Below are positions 50,926 to 58,288 of a DNA stretch of 64,000 nucleotides, piece by piece. Made by a program: the position numbers and the translations under genes. Within the stretch, counting starts at the first letter, position 1, and each line of letters begins with the position of its first letter. This DNA comes from an uncultured Lachnospiraceae bacterium (GTDB taxonomy: Bacteria; Bacillota; Clostridia; Lachnospirales; Lachnospiraceae), in assembly GCA_902476265.1 (NCBI GenBank), contig CABSCP010000001.1, forward strand, positions 484,286 to 548,285. The letters run 5' to 3'. Below the pieces are notes generated by a model. The model was given only the letters and a program-made list of their open reading frames with translations, did not search any database and was not told the origin of the DNA.

Positions 50926-51687
50926 ATGATAGGAGTATATTTTAGCGGAACAGGAAACTCAAAGCATTGTATAGAAAAATTCATACAAGAATATGATGCG
51001 AAGGTGGCCGTGTTTTCTATCGAAGACCAAGAACTTTTAAGGGAAATCGAACAGCATGAAGAAATTGTATTTGCTTACCCGGTGCAATATAGCAACATAC
51101 CCAAAATAGTGAGAGATTTTGTGATCAATTACCAGGCTATTTGGAAGGACAAGAGGATTTTCGTAATTGCCACGATGGGGTTGTTCAGCGGTGACGGTGC
51201 GGGTATGTTAGCTCGCCTGTTGGAAAAGTACGGCGCACACATTGTTGGCGGACTTCACCTTAAAATGCCGGACAGTATCGGTGATGAAAAAGTATTAAAG
51301 CGACCTTTGGAAACAAACAAGAGGCTTGTTGCAAATGCGGAAAATAAAATAAAATTAGCTGTACAAGAATTGCGAAATGAAAAACCACCGCAGGAGGGAA
51401 TCGGATTTTTCTATCATTTAGCCGGTCTGTTTGGACAGAGATTATATTTTTTCAACAAGACACGGCACTATTCGGATAAATTGAAGATTGATACACAAAA
51501 ATGCGTCGGTTGTGGCAAATGTGTTGCTCTATGCCCTATGGAAAATATTGATTTAAGAGATTGGGTTGCGGTAGCAGATAGTCGATGTACGATGTGCTAC
51601 CGCTGCATTAGCAATTGCCCCGAACAGGCAATCACGCTATTAGGAAAACAGGTTGTTGAGCAGTGCAAGATTGAAAATTATTTATAA
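50926..51687 (+). CDS. EFR1 family ferredoxin-flavodoxin protein
   Basis: The 253-residue protein has an N-terminal flavodoxin-like domain (FSGTGNSKHCIEKF phosphate loop, FAYPVQYSNIPKIVRDF) and a C-terminal two-cluster ferredoxin (CVGCGKCVALCPM and CTMCYRCISNCPEQA). This is the EFR1 architecture, an electron carrier of unknown partner. It is complete. The start follows the truncated R element, which supplies AAGGG as a ribosome-binding site. Confidence 0.9.
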   Translation: MIGVYFSGTGNSKHCIEKFIQEYDAKVAVFSIEDQELLREIEQHEEIVFAYPVQYSNIPKIVRDFVINYQAIWKDKRIFVIATMGLFSGDGAGMLARLLEKYGAHIVGGLHLKMPDSIGDEKVLKRPLETNKRLVANAENKIKLAVQELRNEKPPQEGIGFFYHLAGLFGQRLYFFNKTRHYSDKLKIDTQKCVGCGKCVALCPMENIDLRDWVAVADSRCTMCYRCISNCPEQAITLLGKQVVEQCKIENYL

Positions 51688-51722
51688 ATCAATTTCCGGT
51701 CTTTTGGAACGGAGGAATTGGA

Positions 51723-51800
51723 ATTGACCGGGCAGAGCGGGGGATGCTTCCTGACCGCCAGGTCAGGAAGATGGGCTATGCAACAACTTTGAAGTTGTAG
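51723..51800 (+). repeat. R element, copy 3 (best-preserved)
   Basis: ATTGACCGGGCAGAGCG, then a hairpin with arms CTTCCTGACC and GGTCAGGAAG around GCCA, then ATGGGCTATGCAACAAC and CTTTGAAGTTGTAG. It lies 35 bases after the EFR1 stop and 12 before the next ATG. The C-G pair at stem position five replaces the U-G of copy 1 and the U-A of copy 4. Confidence 0.92.
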
Positions 51801-51812
51801 AGGGAATAGAAT

Positions 51813-52469
51813 ATGAATAAAGAATGGTCTGAACTTAATAAAACAATGCAGGCACAAATAAAAAAGAAAGATGCTTATAAGACGGGTATTGATACTTTAA
51901 TTAGTTTACGAAGTCAGTTAATGCAAACTTTAGTATCTTTCAAAGAGGAATTATGCAGAGAAGATTTTAGCGCAATCCCTTTCATAAACGCTGATGGTTA
52001 TCATAGTAAGACGATTGCTTATTCTATTTGGCATATTTTCCGCATTGAAGATATAGTTGTGCATACAGTGATAAAGGAAGATGACCAAGTATTTTTTGCA
52101 GGCAATTATCAAGAGCGTATCAATTCACCTATCATTACAACGGGAAATGAACTCATTAAGCAGCAGATTGCAGACTTTTCAAAACAGCTTAATCTGGAAG
52201 AATTATATTCCTATATTTTTGAAGTACGTGAAAACACTGAGAAAATGCTGGAACGGTTATCTTATGACGAATCGAAAAGAAAAATACCAGAAGAAAGAAA
52301 AGGATATTTGAAATCGTTGAATGTAGTAAGCGATAATGAAAAAGCAATTTGGCTGATTGATTATTGGTGTAATAAAGATATTCGTGGACTAATTCAAATG
52401 CCGTTTTCAAGACATTGGATTATGCACACAGAAGCCTGTCTTCGTATAAAGAACAAGATACATTCATAA
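51813..52469 (+). CDS. DinB-like helical-bundle protein
   Basis: The 218-residue all-helical protein has a DinB-like arrangement of histidines (YHSKTIAYSIWHIFRIED, then RHWIMHTEAC near the C terminus) that could bind a metal. DinB proteins are metal-dependent thiol transferases. The family assignment is moderate; no role is known. AGAGGG lies before the ATG, inside the tail region of the R element. Confidence 0.62.
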   Translation: MNKEWSELNKTMQAQIKKKDAYKTGIDTLISLRSQLMQTLVSFKEELCREDFSAIPFINADGYHSKTIAYSIWHIFRIEDIVVHTVIKEDDQVFFAGNYQERINSPIITTGNELIKQQIADFSKQLNLEELYSYIFEVRENTEKMLERLSYDESKRKIPEERKGYLKSLNVVSDNEKAIWLIDYWCNKDIRGLIQMPFSRHWIMHTEACLRIKNKIHS

Positions 52470-52477
52470 GCAAAAAT

Positions 52478-52516
52478 CCCAGCTTGGCGGGTAGAAAATT
52501 TGAAGTTGCTGAGTAG
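52478..52516 (+). repeat. S element after the DinB-like gene
   Basis: CCCAGCTTGGCGGGTAGAAA with ATTTGAAGTTGCTGAG downstream. The core matches the other S elements (AGCTTGTCGGGTAGAAAA with one change). The same TTTGAAGTTGCTGAG is seen at 54307-54321. Confidence 0.82.
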
Positions 52517-52523
52517 ATAGCGC

Positions 52524-52940
52524 TTGAAAAATCCAAAAACCAGAGGTCAAAAAAGAAAGCTAAATAGATTATTAAATGATATCAATAAAATTCATGTACC
52601 TTGTGGATGGTGGCTCTCTGAACCTAAAACAAGCAGTACAGTAAAAACTGAATTCTGTAAAAAGTGGCTGGATAAAACACGAGAAATAATAAATTCCAAA
52701 CCTCAGAATGATAAGTTTTGTAGAATTCCTGCTGATATAACAAGTCCTTATTTTTGGAATTCACAAATAATAATCTTTTATGATGAAAATTATTATAATA
52801 ATTTTTTCAATCGAACAGGTCCCTATCAAACGAGGATGTTCATTGAAGAACGGTCATTTATGAAATCAAGAGGAATAAAAAGTGAACTAAAAGAAAAGGG
52901 ATATGTTGAAGTGTTAAATGATGAAGATTGTTGGAATTGA
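52524..52940 (+). CDS. DUF3916-like protein
   Basis: The 138-residue basic protein has the pattern of DUF3916: KIHVPCGWWLS near 28, FCKKWLDKTREIIN, ITSPYFWNSQIIIFYDENYY, and RTGPYQTRMFIEERSF. Function unknown. It starts with TTG (52524), with only a weak AGATAG-type site upstream. The assignment to DUF3916 is from memory of the family pattern. Confidence 0.6.
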   Translation: MKNPKTRGQKRKLNRLLNDINKIHVPCGWWLSEPKTSSTVKTEFCKKWLDKTREIINSKPQNDKFCRIPADITSPYFWNSQIIIFYDENYYNNFFNRTGPYQTRMFIEERSFMKSRGIKSELKEKGYVEVLNDEDCWN

Positions 52941-52979
52941 CGGGAAACTCATAATAATATATTAATAGGAGGCTTCAAT

Positions 52980-53804
52980 ATGTGTACAAGTTTTGCAGTA
53001 TACCATCAGAAAAAAGCGATTTATGGTATGAATTTCGATACAAATGAAATTGATTTAAAACTAAAAATCAATACTTATAATGGCAGGAACCTATTTTATT
53101 TTTCAGCCTTATTAAATAACATATACAGAGATATCGCTTATTTTAATAGCGAAGGTCTTTTTATCTGCACTCAGGCAGTAGAATACGGTCCGGGTTTTAA
53201 ATCAAGCTGTGACGAAAATGATTGGACTGCATTTGATATTTTTGATGAGGCACTAAAGAAAACAAGAAAATCATCTGATTTTTTTGAGATTCTTGGTAAA
53301 AGAGTACTTTCATATCCCAGAAATCCGTTATTCCCGAATTTAGGATTACATACTATGATTGCTGATAAATCTGGGGATGCATTTATTCTGGAAGAAGGAA
53401 ATGGTATCAATACAGTAAGCCCTATTCAGAATGACTTTATTATTATGACGAATTTCCCAAATGGGAATTTTAAGGGAGTTAATTATAATGAAGTATATGG
53501 CATAGGCGCTGACCGGTATATTTGTGCCTATGAATATATTCAAAATAATATCTATAACTTTGGAATAAAGGAAGCCTTTGAGGTTTTAAGCAAAACCAGC
53601 CAGAAAAATACGCTGTGTTCAATCGTATATGAGCCGCTGAAAAATGAAATTTATATCAGCTTAAAAAAAGATTTAAGCAAAAGATGGAAAATTTCTATTA
53701 ACGAAAAAACGATACAATCATTGGATGGATTTTTAAGCAATAATAAAATTCAATTTACAAATGATGAAATACTTGTAAATGATCTTATTAGTTTATATAA
53801 ATGA
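52980..53804 (+). CDS. Linear amide C-N hydrolase (Ntn hydrolase, choloylglycine hydrolase-like)
   Basis: The 274-residue protein begins MCTSFAVYHQ, so removal of Met exposes the Ntn nucleophile Cys2. GMNFDTNE and YFNSEGLFICTQAVEYGPG follow the plan of bile-salt-hydrolase/penicillin V acylase relatives. GLHTMIADKSGDAFILEEGNG is the shared strand pattern, and ADRYICAYEYIQ lies in the C-terminal part. It would cleave a linear amide; whether it is bile acids, acyl-homoserine lactones or others cannot be told. A truncated duplicate is at 47353-47660. Confidence 0.82.
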   Translation: MCTSFAVYHQKKAIYGMNFDTNEIDLKLKINTYNGRNLFYFSALLNNIYRDIAYFNSEGLFICTQAVEYGPGFKSSCDENDWTAFDIFDEALKKTRKSSDFFEILGKRVLSYPRNPLFPNLGLHTMIADKSGDAFILEEGNGINTVSPIQNDFIIMTNFPNGNFKGVNYNEVYGIGADRYICAYEYIQNNIYNFGIKEAFEVLSKTSQKNTLCSIVYEPLKNEIYISLKKDLSKRWKISINEKTIQSLDGFLSNNKIQFTNDEILVNDLISLYK

Positions 53805-53848
53805 AAATAAGTTTATAACAAGAAAAATAAGCATTTCTCATAAGGAAT
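53802..53848 (+). repeat. 47-bp perfect duplicate of 47658-47704
   Basis: It follows the stop of the Ntn hydrolase and precedes the next DUF3795 gene, in the same arrangement as the other copy. Confidence 0.92.
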
Positions 53849-53890
53849 TGTTTTTAAAAAATATGAAGTTACCGAAAGGAGTAGACAACT

Positions 53891-54301
53891 ATGAAAATGC
53901 CAGAAAAAATTGATATAAGTATGTTTGCTCCATGCGGAATGAATTGTAAAGTTTGTTATAAGCACTGTTACCATAAAAAAACCTGTGCTGGGTGTTTGAA
54001 TAGTGATAAAGGGAAACCTGAACATTGTCGTAAATGTAAAATAAAGGACTGTATGAAAGCAAAAGCATTAACTTATTGTTTTGAATGTGCTGAATATCCA
54101 TGTAGGTTGATTAAAAACCTTGAAAAAGGCTATAACAAACGGTATCAAGCAAGCCTTATAGAAAATAGCCGTTTTGTTCAAAAACAAGATTTGGAACATT
54201 TCATGGAACAGCAGAGAATAAAATATACTTGTTCTAAATGCGGTGGAATTATTTCTATTCACGATAGAGAATGTAGCGAGTGTAAAGAAAAAATGAAATA
54301 G
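53891..54301 (+). CDS. DUF3795 cysteine-rich protein with extra zinc ribbon (3 of 4)
   Basis: The 136-residue protein has the DUF3795 cysteine plan (CGMNCKVCYKHC, CAGCLN, CRKCKIKDC, CFECAEYPC) plus a C-terminal CSKCGGIISIHDRECSEC zinc ribbon not present in the other copies. Function unknown. GAAAGGAG lies 11 bases before the ATG. Confidence 0.84.
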   Translation: MKMPEKIDISMFAPCGMNCKVCYKHCYHKKTCAGCLNSDKGKPEHCRKCKIKDCMKAKALTYCFECAEYPCRLIKNLEKGYNKRYQASLIENSRFVQKQDLEHFMEQQRIKYTCSKCGGIISIHDRECSECKEKMK

Positions 54302-54321
54302 TAAAATTTGAAGTTGCTGAG
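54302..54321 (+). repeat. S-type element tail after the third DUF3795 gene
   Basis: AAAATTTGAAGTTGCTGAG equals the tail of the S element at 52496-52513, without the core. It is the partial junction before the acetyltransferase gene. Confidence 0.7.
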
Positions 54322-54394
54322 GTGATACAGGTGAAGCGTTGCATTGTAACTACCGATATAGTCGCATAATAAAAAACATTTGGAGGATTATAAA

Positions 54395-55024
54395 ATGACT
54401 ATATCGGAAAAGAAAATATATCCCCGCACAGGAGATAAAGAAACTGTTTATTTGAAAAGCGTTGTAACGAACCCAAGTATTATTATTGATGAATTTACTA
54501 TGTATAACGATTTTGTCAATGATCCGCGCGAGTTTGAAAAAAACAACGTATTATATCACTATCCAATTAACCATGATAAGTTGATAATCGGAAAGTTCTG
54601 TTCCATTGCTTGTGGTGCAAAATTCTTGTTTAACAGTGCTAACCATACGCAGACTTCGTTTTCTACTTATCCATTTCCTATCTTCTTTGAAGAATGGGAC
54701 TTGGACATTAAAAATGTTGCAACAGCATGGGACAATAAAGGGGATATTATCATTGGAAATGATGTTTGGATTGGGTATGAAGCAGTCATTATGGCTGGGG
54801 TTACGATTGGAGATGGGGCAATTATCGGTACTCGTGCGGTAGTGACAAAAGACGTACCGCCTTATACGATTGTCGGTGGAGTTCCAGCCAAACCAATCCG
54901 CAAACGATTTTCAGATGAAACAATTTCCTTTCTTCTGGAGTTGAAATGGTGGAATTGGTCAATAGAAAAAATTTCACAGAATATAGAGGCAATAAAGAAT
55001 GGAAGAATAGAAAATTTGAATTAA
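54395..55024 (+). CDS. Vat/CatB-like xenobiotic O-acetyltransferase
   Basis: The 209-residue left-handed beta-helix protein has Vat-like markers: VLYHYPINHDKLIIGKFCSI, NSANHTQ with catalytic-type His84, GDIIIGNDVWIGYEAVIMAG, GTRAVVTKDVPPYTIVGGVPAKPI and ELKWWNWSIEKI. Enzymes of this group acetylate streptogramin A or chloramphenicol; many chromosomal relatives have unknown substrates. It appears complete. ATG 54395 lies eight bases after GGAGG. The substrate is undetermined. Confidence 0.87.
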   Translation: MTISEKKIYPRTGDKETVYLKSVVTNPSIIIDEFTMYNDFVNDPREFEKNNVLYHYPINHDKLIIGKFCSIACGAKFLFNSANHTQTSFSTYPFPIFFEEWDLDIKNVATAWDNKGDIIIGNDVWIGYEAVIMAGVTIGDGAIIGTRAVVTKDVPPYTIVGGVPAKPIRKRFSDETISFLLELKWWNWSIEKISQNIEAIKNGRIENLN

Positions 55025-55032
55025 AATACTGT

Positions 55033-55053
55033 GGGGGAGATAAACGCTCCCCC
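55033..55053 (+). other. Small GC hairpin after the acetyltransferase gene
   Basis: GGGGGAG and CTCCCCC form a perfect 7-bp stem with a 7-base loop 8 bases after the stop. No T run follows, so terminator function is doubtful. Confidence 0.5.
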
Positions 55054-55057
55054 TGCT

Positions 55058-55085
55058 AATTTCAGCTTGATAGGTAGAAAATTTG
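55058..55085 (+). repeat. S element directly joined to an R element
   Basis: TTCAGCTTGATAGGTAGAAA and ATTTGA match the S core with two changes. The R copy 4 follows directly, so both element types are in tandem here. Confidence 0.75.
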
Positions 55086-55163
55086 AGTTGACCGAGCAGA
55101 GCGAGGGATGCTTCTTGACCGCGAGGTCAAGAAGATGGGTTATGCAACAACTTAGAATTTGAG
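55086..55163 (+). repeat. R element, copy 4
   Basis: GTTGACCGAGCAGAGCG, then hairpin arms CTTCTTGACC and GGTCAAGAAG around a GCGA tetraloop (perfect 10 bp), then ATGGGTTATGCAACAAC and TTAGAATTTGAG. It ends 10 bases before the CPBP gene start. Confidence 0.92.
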
Positions 55164-55173
55164 AGATTAGAAC

Positions 55174-55941
55174 ATGAAAAAAAAGCAAATAACTGTCATA
55201 ACAATCTTAACATTGGTGTTAGCTTTTATGGATATATCTGGCTTGCCTGCGGTATTGTTTGTAAATTGCAATTTATCCGATGTGACGCCATATATCATTA
55301 GCTTGCTGGTAAATTTTCTAATCATAGGATCTTTCGCGTGGCTCGTCCTGAAATTATTTGGAAAAGATTGGCCGCTTGGACTCCATACTTCCGGGTTGGC
55401 AGAGGGATTAAAAAAGTACGCTTTTGTGGGCGTTGCAGCGGGTATTTTATCTTGCGTTGCATTTATCATAGGGCTTGCACCTTTTGATTATAATCCAAGT
55501 GTATGGAAAATCCTGATTGAAGGCGTTTTATATTATGTCGGTGTGGCGATTATTGAGGAACTATACGTCAGAGGCTTGTTCCTTAATATTGTTGACAAAA
55601 TTGCTTACAAAAACGAGGGTCATACGGTCATAGCCATATGGGTATCATCAGTCGTTTTCGGATTAGGACATATTCCCGGTATGATTGGCATGGAGCCGCT
55701 TGTAATTCTATTTAAAGTAATTTCGACAATCGGAATGGGCTTGTATTTTGGGGCAATATACAAAAGGACCAATATTCTGTGGGTGCCGATTATCCTGCAT
55801 GGCTTTATTGACATATGCGCCATGCCGTACTGCTTTACTACATTCAGCGGATATAAAACAATAAGCCTAATCGGACTGGTTATCATATATACACTATTAG
55901 GTATATATAGCATCTTTCTAATGAAACCGAAAAAACGATAA
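55174..55941 (+). CDS. CPBP family intramembrane metalloprotease
   Basis: The 255-residue membrane protein has about eight helices and the CPBP/Abi motifs EELYVRGLF (catalytic Glu pair and Arg), FGLGHIPG and HGFIDICA. In this family such proteins cut prenylated or membrane proteins, or protect against bacteriocins. Role unknown. The start lies directly after the R element; the ribosome-binding site is weak. Confidence 0.87.
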   Translation: MKKKQITVITILTLVLAFMDISGLPAVLFVNCNLSDVTPYIISLLVNFLIIGSFAWLVLKLFGKDWPLGLHTSGLAEGLKKYAFVGVAAGILSCVAFIIGLAPFDYNPSVWKILIEGVLYYVGVAIIEELYVRGLFLNIVDKIAYKNEGHTVIAIWVSSVVFGLGHIPGMIGMEPLVILFKVISTIGMGLYFGAIYKRTNILWVPIILHGFIDICAMPYCFTTFSGYKTISLIGLVIIYTLLGIYSIFLMKPKKR

Positions 55942-55975
55942 ATTCCAGCTTGTCGGGTAGAAAATTTTGAATTGA
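55941..55975 (+). repeat. S element, best-preserved copy
   Basis: AATTCCAGCTTGTCGGGTAG then AAAATTTTGAATTGA. Inverted ends AATTC (55941-55945) and GAATT (55969-55973). It begins at the CPBP stop codon and ends before the ribosome-binding site of the SAP gene. Confidence 0.85.
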
Positions 55976-55988
55976 AGGGGAAAAGGAA

Positions 55989-56207
55989 ATGACTGAAAGA
56001 CCAGCCATAGATAAACATTTAGACAGCAAAACATTTCGTGATTTTTATTACCTAAAAGAGGAATTGATAGATTTTTGTAGAAAAAACGGCTTGCCTACCT
56101 CTGGTGGAAAATTAGAAATAGCGGATCGGGTTGCTTATTTTCTCGATACGGGCAAGATATTACTGTGTGAAAGGTTTTATTTATGCCTTGAATGGTGCTA
56201 CACATAA
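55989..56207 (+). pseudogene. SAP domain protein, truncated
   Basis: The first about 55 residues are the SAP-domain N terminus of a DNA-binding-type protein (FRDFYYLKEELIDFCRKNGLPTSGGKLEIADRVAYFLDTGK). After the DTGK segment at about 56155 the sequence changes to GC-richer, unrelated codons and a stop follows at 56207. Relatives are longer (to about 150-200 residues), so this copy has lost the rest. Confidence 0.72.
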
Positions 56208-56313
56208 AAAATGCCGTAATGATGGGATGTTCTTCCTGCTGACAAATGACACAGAGGAGCATATAACCAGGCTGGCCTGTGCGGAGGTGGCTGCCCGCAA
56301 GTCGGCTTCATAG
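56160..56313 (+). other. GC-richer foreign fragment after the SAP remnant
   Basis: From about 56160 a frame reads FIYALNGATHKKC, then GMFFLLTNDTEEHITRLACA and EVAARKSAS before a stop at 56313. Codon use is unlike the array genes. It looks like the end of a foreign gene that replaced the SAP gene tail. Family not recognised. Confidence 0.45.
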
Positions 56314-56325
56314 AGACAGAATATT

Positions 56326-56378
56326 TAGCTTGATAAGTCCCAGGTTGACGAGTTGCAAATTTAAAGTTGAAGAGGATG
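56326..56378 (+). repeat. S-type element, degenerate
   Basis: TAGCTTGATAAG, then GTTGACGAGTTGCAAATT and AAAGTTGAAGAGG. The parts are like the S and R element ends but rearranged. Confidence 0.45.
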
Positions 56379-56392
56379 TACAGAGGCAAAAA

Positions 56393-56797
56393 ATGATTGA
56401 GTATAAAGAATTTTCAGCTGAAAGAATCGAAGAAGTAAAGGAAATATATGCGGAGGAAGGCTGGAATGCCTACTTAAAAGATGATGGGAAATTAATCAGA
56501 GCCTTCCAGAATTCTATGTTTATACTTGGCGCTTTTGAAAAAGAAAAATTGACAGGATTTATTCGCTGCCTTGGGGATGGGGAACATTTTGTAATCGTTC
56601 AGGATTTAATTGTCCGCAAAGAATATCAGCGGCAAGGGATAGGAAGCTCATTATTTCAAACCGCTCTGAAAAAATACGAAAGCGTCCGAATGTTCCAGGT
56701 CGTTACTGATTTAGAAGATGAAAGGGATCGGGCATTTTACAAAAAGATGGGAATGAGGACGCTGGAAGAGGGACACATGATTTCTTATTTCAGATAA
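56393..56797 (+). CDS. GNAT family N-acetyltransferase
   Basis: The 134-residue protein has GNAT markers: YKEFSAERIEEVKEIYAEEG, VIVQDLIVRKEYQRQGIGSS (acetyl-CoA loop) and FYKKMGMRTLEEG. It is short but complete. ATG 56393 lies after AGAGG. Substrate unknown. Confidence 0.86.
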   Translation: MIEYKEFSAERIEEVKEIYAEEGWNAYLKDDGKLIRAFQNSMFILGAFEKEKLTGFIRCLGDGEHFVIVQDLIVRKEYQRQGIGSSLFQTALKKYESVRMFQVVTDLEDERDRAFYKKMGMRTLEEGHMISYFR

Positions 56798-56835
56798 ATT
56801 CCAACAGATTATTTTGTGTTGAAGGAGCGGATATT

Positions 56836-57423
56836 ATGAAAGGATTTGAACGAAAAAATCAATTGTTTTCTCTGTGCGGATTAAACTGTGGTCTATGTCC
56901 TATGCATTTAGGAAATTATTGTGGCGGATGCGGCAACGGAAATCAATCCTGTAAGATTGCCAAATGCAGTCTTGAACATGGAGCGGTTGAATATTGCTAT
57001 GAGTGCAAAAATTATCCCTGTGAAAAATATCAATGCATAGATGAATATGACTCATTTATCACGCACAGGCGGCGAAAAACGGATTTAGAAAGAGCGCAAA
57101 GGGCAGGGATTGATCAATATAATTATGAACAGCAGGAAAAAACAGAAATTCTTTCTTATTTGCTCTCTGAATATAATGACGGGCGCAGGAAAAATTTCTT
57201 TTGTCTGGCGGTCAATTTATTAGAACTTTCGGAGATACAAGAAGCCATAAAACAAATACAAACCAATGAAGAATTGCCTTTATTGCCGTTCAAGATGCAA
57301 TGTTCCTATGTGGCAGAGGTGTTTCAAAAGATTGCTGACAGAAAAAATATCAAATTGAAACTCATTAAGAAAAAGGGAACGAAAAAGTCCGGTCATGCGT
57401 CCGGCAAAGGGCAATTAACCTGA
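56836..57423 (+). CDS. DUF3795 cysteine-rich protein, long form (4 of 4)
   Basis: The 195-residue protein has the DUF3795 cysteine plan (CGLNCGLCPMHLGNYCGGCG, CKIAKCS, CYECKNYPC) and a C-terminal helical domain of about 110 residues ending in Lys/Gly-rich KKKGTKKSGHASGKG. Function unknown. AAGGAG lies before the ATG. Confidence 0.84.
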   Translation: MKGFERKNQLFSLCGLNCGLCPMHLGNYCGGCGNGNQSCKIAKCSLEHGAVEYCYECKNYPCEKYQCIDEYDSFITHRRRKTDLERAQRAGIDQYNYEQQEKTEILSYLLSEYNDGRRKNFFCLAVNLLELSEIQEAIKQIQTNEELPLLPFKMQCSYVAEVFQKIADRKNIKLKLIKKKGTKKSGHASGKGQLT

Positions 57424-57439
57424 GAAATGATAAGTTAGA

Positions 57440-57515
57440 ATTGACCGAGCAGAGCGAGGGATGCTTCTTGAACGATAGTTCAAGAAGATGGGCTATACGA
57501 TAACTTTGAATTTGT
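57440..57515 (+). repeat. R element, copy 5
   Basis: ATTGACCGAGCAGAGCG, then hairpin arms CTTCTTGAAC and GTTCAAGAAG around GATA, then ATGGGCTAT and TAACTTTGAATTTGTGG. The C-G pair at stem position nine of other copies is replaced by A-U with both sides changed. The next gene is on the minus strand. Confidence 0.9.
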
Positions 57516-57518
57516 GGT

Positions 57519-57707
57519 TCAGTGTTTTTTGTTACTCTTAACGAATGAAAACACTAAAACGAACAGTGCAATAATATCCACTATTCCCAGTATGTGTATC
57601 ATACTATCTGGCAATTCATACATACTAAAAAGCGATGGTGCAACCATTATTGCCGAAATTACAATCACAATAGTTAGAGCTGTTTTCCATATAAACTTAT
57701 AATTCAT
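57519..57707 (-). CDS. Small membrane protein with two helices
   Basis: The 62-residue protein has two hydrophobic helices (about 8-27 and 34-55) and a basic C terminus (VKSNKKH). Not recognised. It is the only small minus-strand gene of the array. GGAGG stands 11 bases before ATG 57707, and GAAGTTGTGGAGG upstream matches the R tail in reverse, so this unit seems inverted. Confidence 0.6.
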   Translation of the reverse strand: MNYKFIWKTALTIVIVISAIMVAPSLFSMYELPDSMIHILGIVDIIALFVLVFSFVKSNKKH

Positions 57708-57719
57708 TGTATATTTCGC

Positions 57720-57743
57720 CTCCACAACTTCAAATTTGTAGGG
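57720..57743 (-). repeat. Junction element tail in inverted orientation
   Basis: On the minus strand it reads CTACAAATTTGAAGTTGTGG, as in the 3' end of R elements. With TTTGAATTTGTGG at 57505-57517, the small gene is flanked by inverted similar ends. Confidence 0.6.
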
Positions 57744-57789
57744 CTATTTTGTTTGAGGATAATCCTATTTATTAATTATGGAGGGAAAT

Positions 57790-58209
57790 ATGATTTCAAT
57801 AAAGTATGTAACTATTGAAGATAAAGAATTTTGGTTTGGTCTTGACGCTCATTTGGCAGAAAGCGAATTTGTAAAAAAAGTTAGAGATAAGCAAGGGTAT
57901 GTTTTATATGATGATGGAATTCCCAAAGGCTTGTTAAGGTACAATTTGTTTTGGGATAATACTCCATTTTGTACAATGCTGTTTGTGGATTGGTCTTCGC
58001 AAAAGCAGGGATATGGTAGAAGACTCATGGAATTTTGGGAAAATGATATGAAATCACAAGGATATGGTATGGTTATGACATCAACCCAGGTTGATGAAGA
58101 TGCACAACATTTTTACAGAAAACTTGGATATAAAGACTGTGGGGGCTTTACTGTAGATATTCCAGGTTTTGAACAACCAATGGAAATGTTTATGAATAAA
58201 GCATTGTAA
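57790..58209 (+). CDS. GNAT family N-acetyltransferase
   Basis: The 139-residue GNAT has FVDWSSQKQGYGRRLMEFWE as the acetyl-CoA loop and AQHFYRKLGYKDCGG in the C-terminal half. Complete. ATG 57790 follows GGAGGG; the frame opens at ATG 57778 without a ribosome-binding site. Confidence 0.85.
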   Translation: MISIKYVTIEDKEFWFGLDAHLAESEFVKKVRDKQGYVLYDDGIPKGLLRYNLFWDNTPFCTMLFVDWSSQKQGYGRRLMEFWENDMKSQGYGMVMTSTQVDEDAQHFYRKLGYKDCGGFTVDIPGFEQPMEMFMNKAL

Positions 58210-58213
58210 TACA

Positions 58214-58252
58214 AATTCTTTAGGTTAGAATTCTGGTAGAAAATTTGAATTT
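58214..58252 (+). repeat. S element with AAATTC/GAATTT ends
   Basis: AAATTC (58213-58218) and GAATTT (58247-58252) bracket a core with TTCTGGTAGAAAA. The left half is diverged from the S consensus. Confidence 0.6.
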
Positions 58253-58288
58253 AATCACCACAAAACCTATTATGGGAGGAAATAATAT

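Noticed and set aside
54322..54394. Leader peptide or attenuator before the Vat-like gene
   Set aside because: A short frame (GEALHCNYRYSRI) can be read, but there is no ribosome-binding site or alternative stem pair to support attenuation.
47286..57517. R elements as intrinsic terminators
   Set aside because: The stem is strong, but no T run follows in any copy, and the elements lie directly before start codons rather than after operons.
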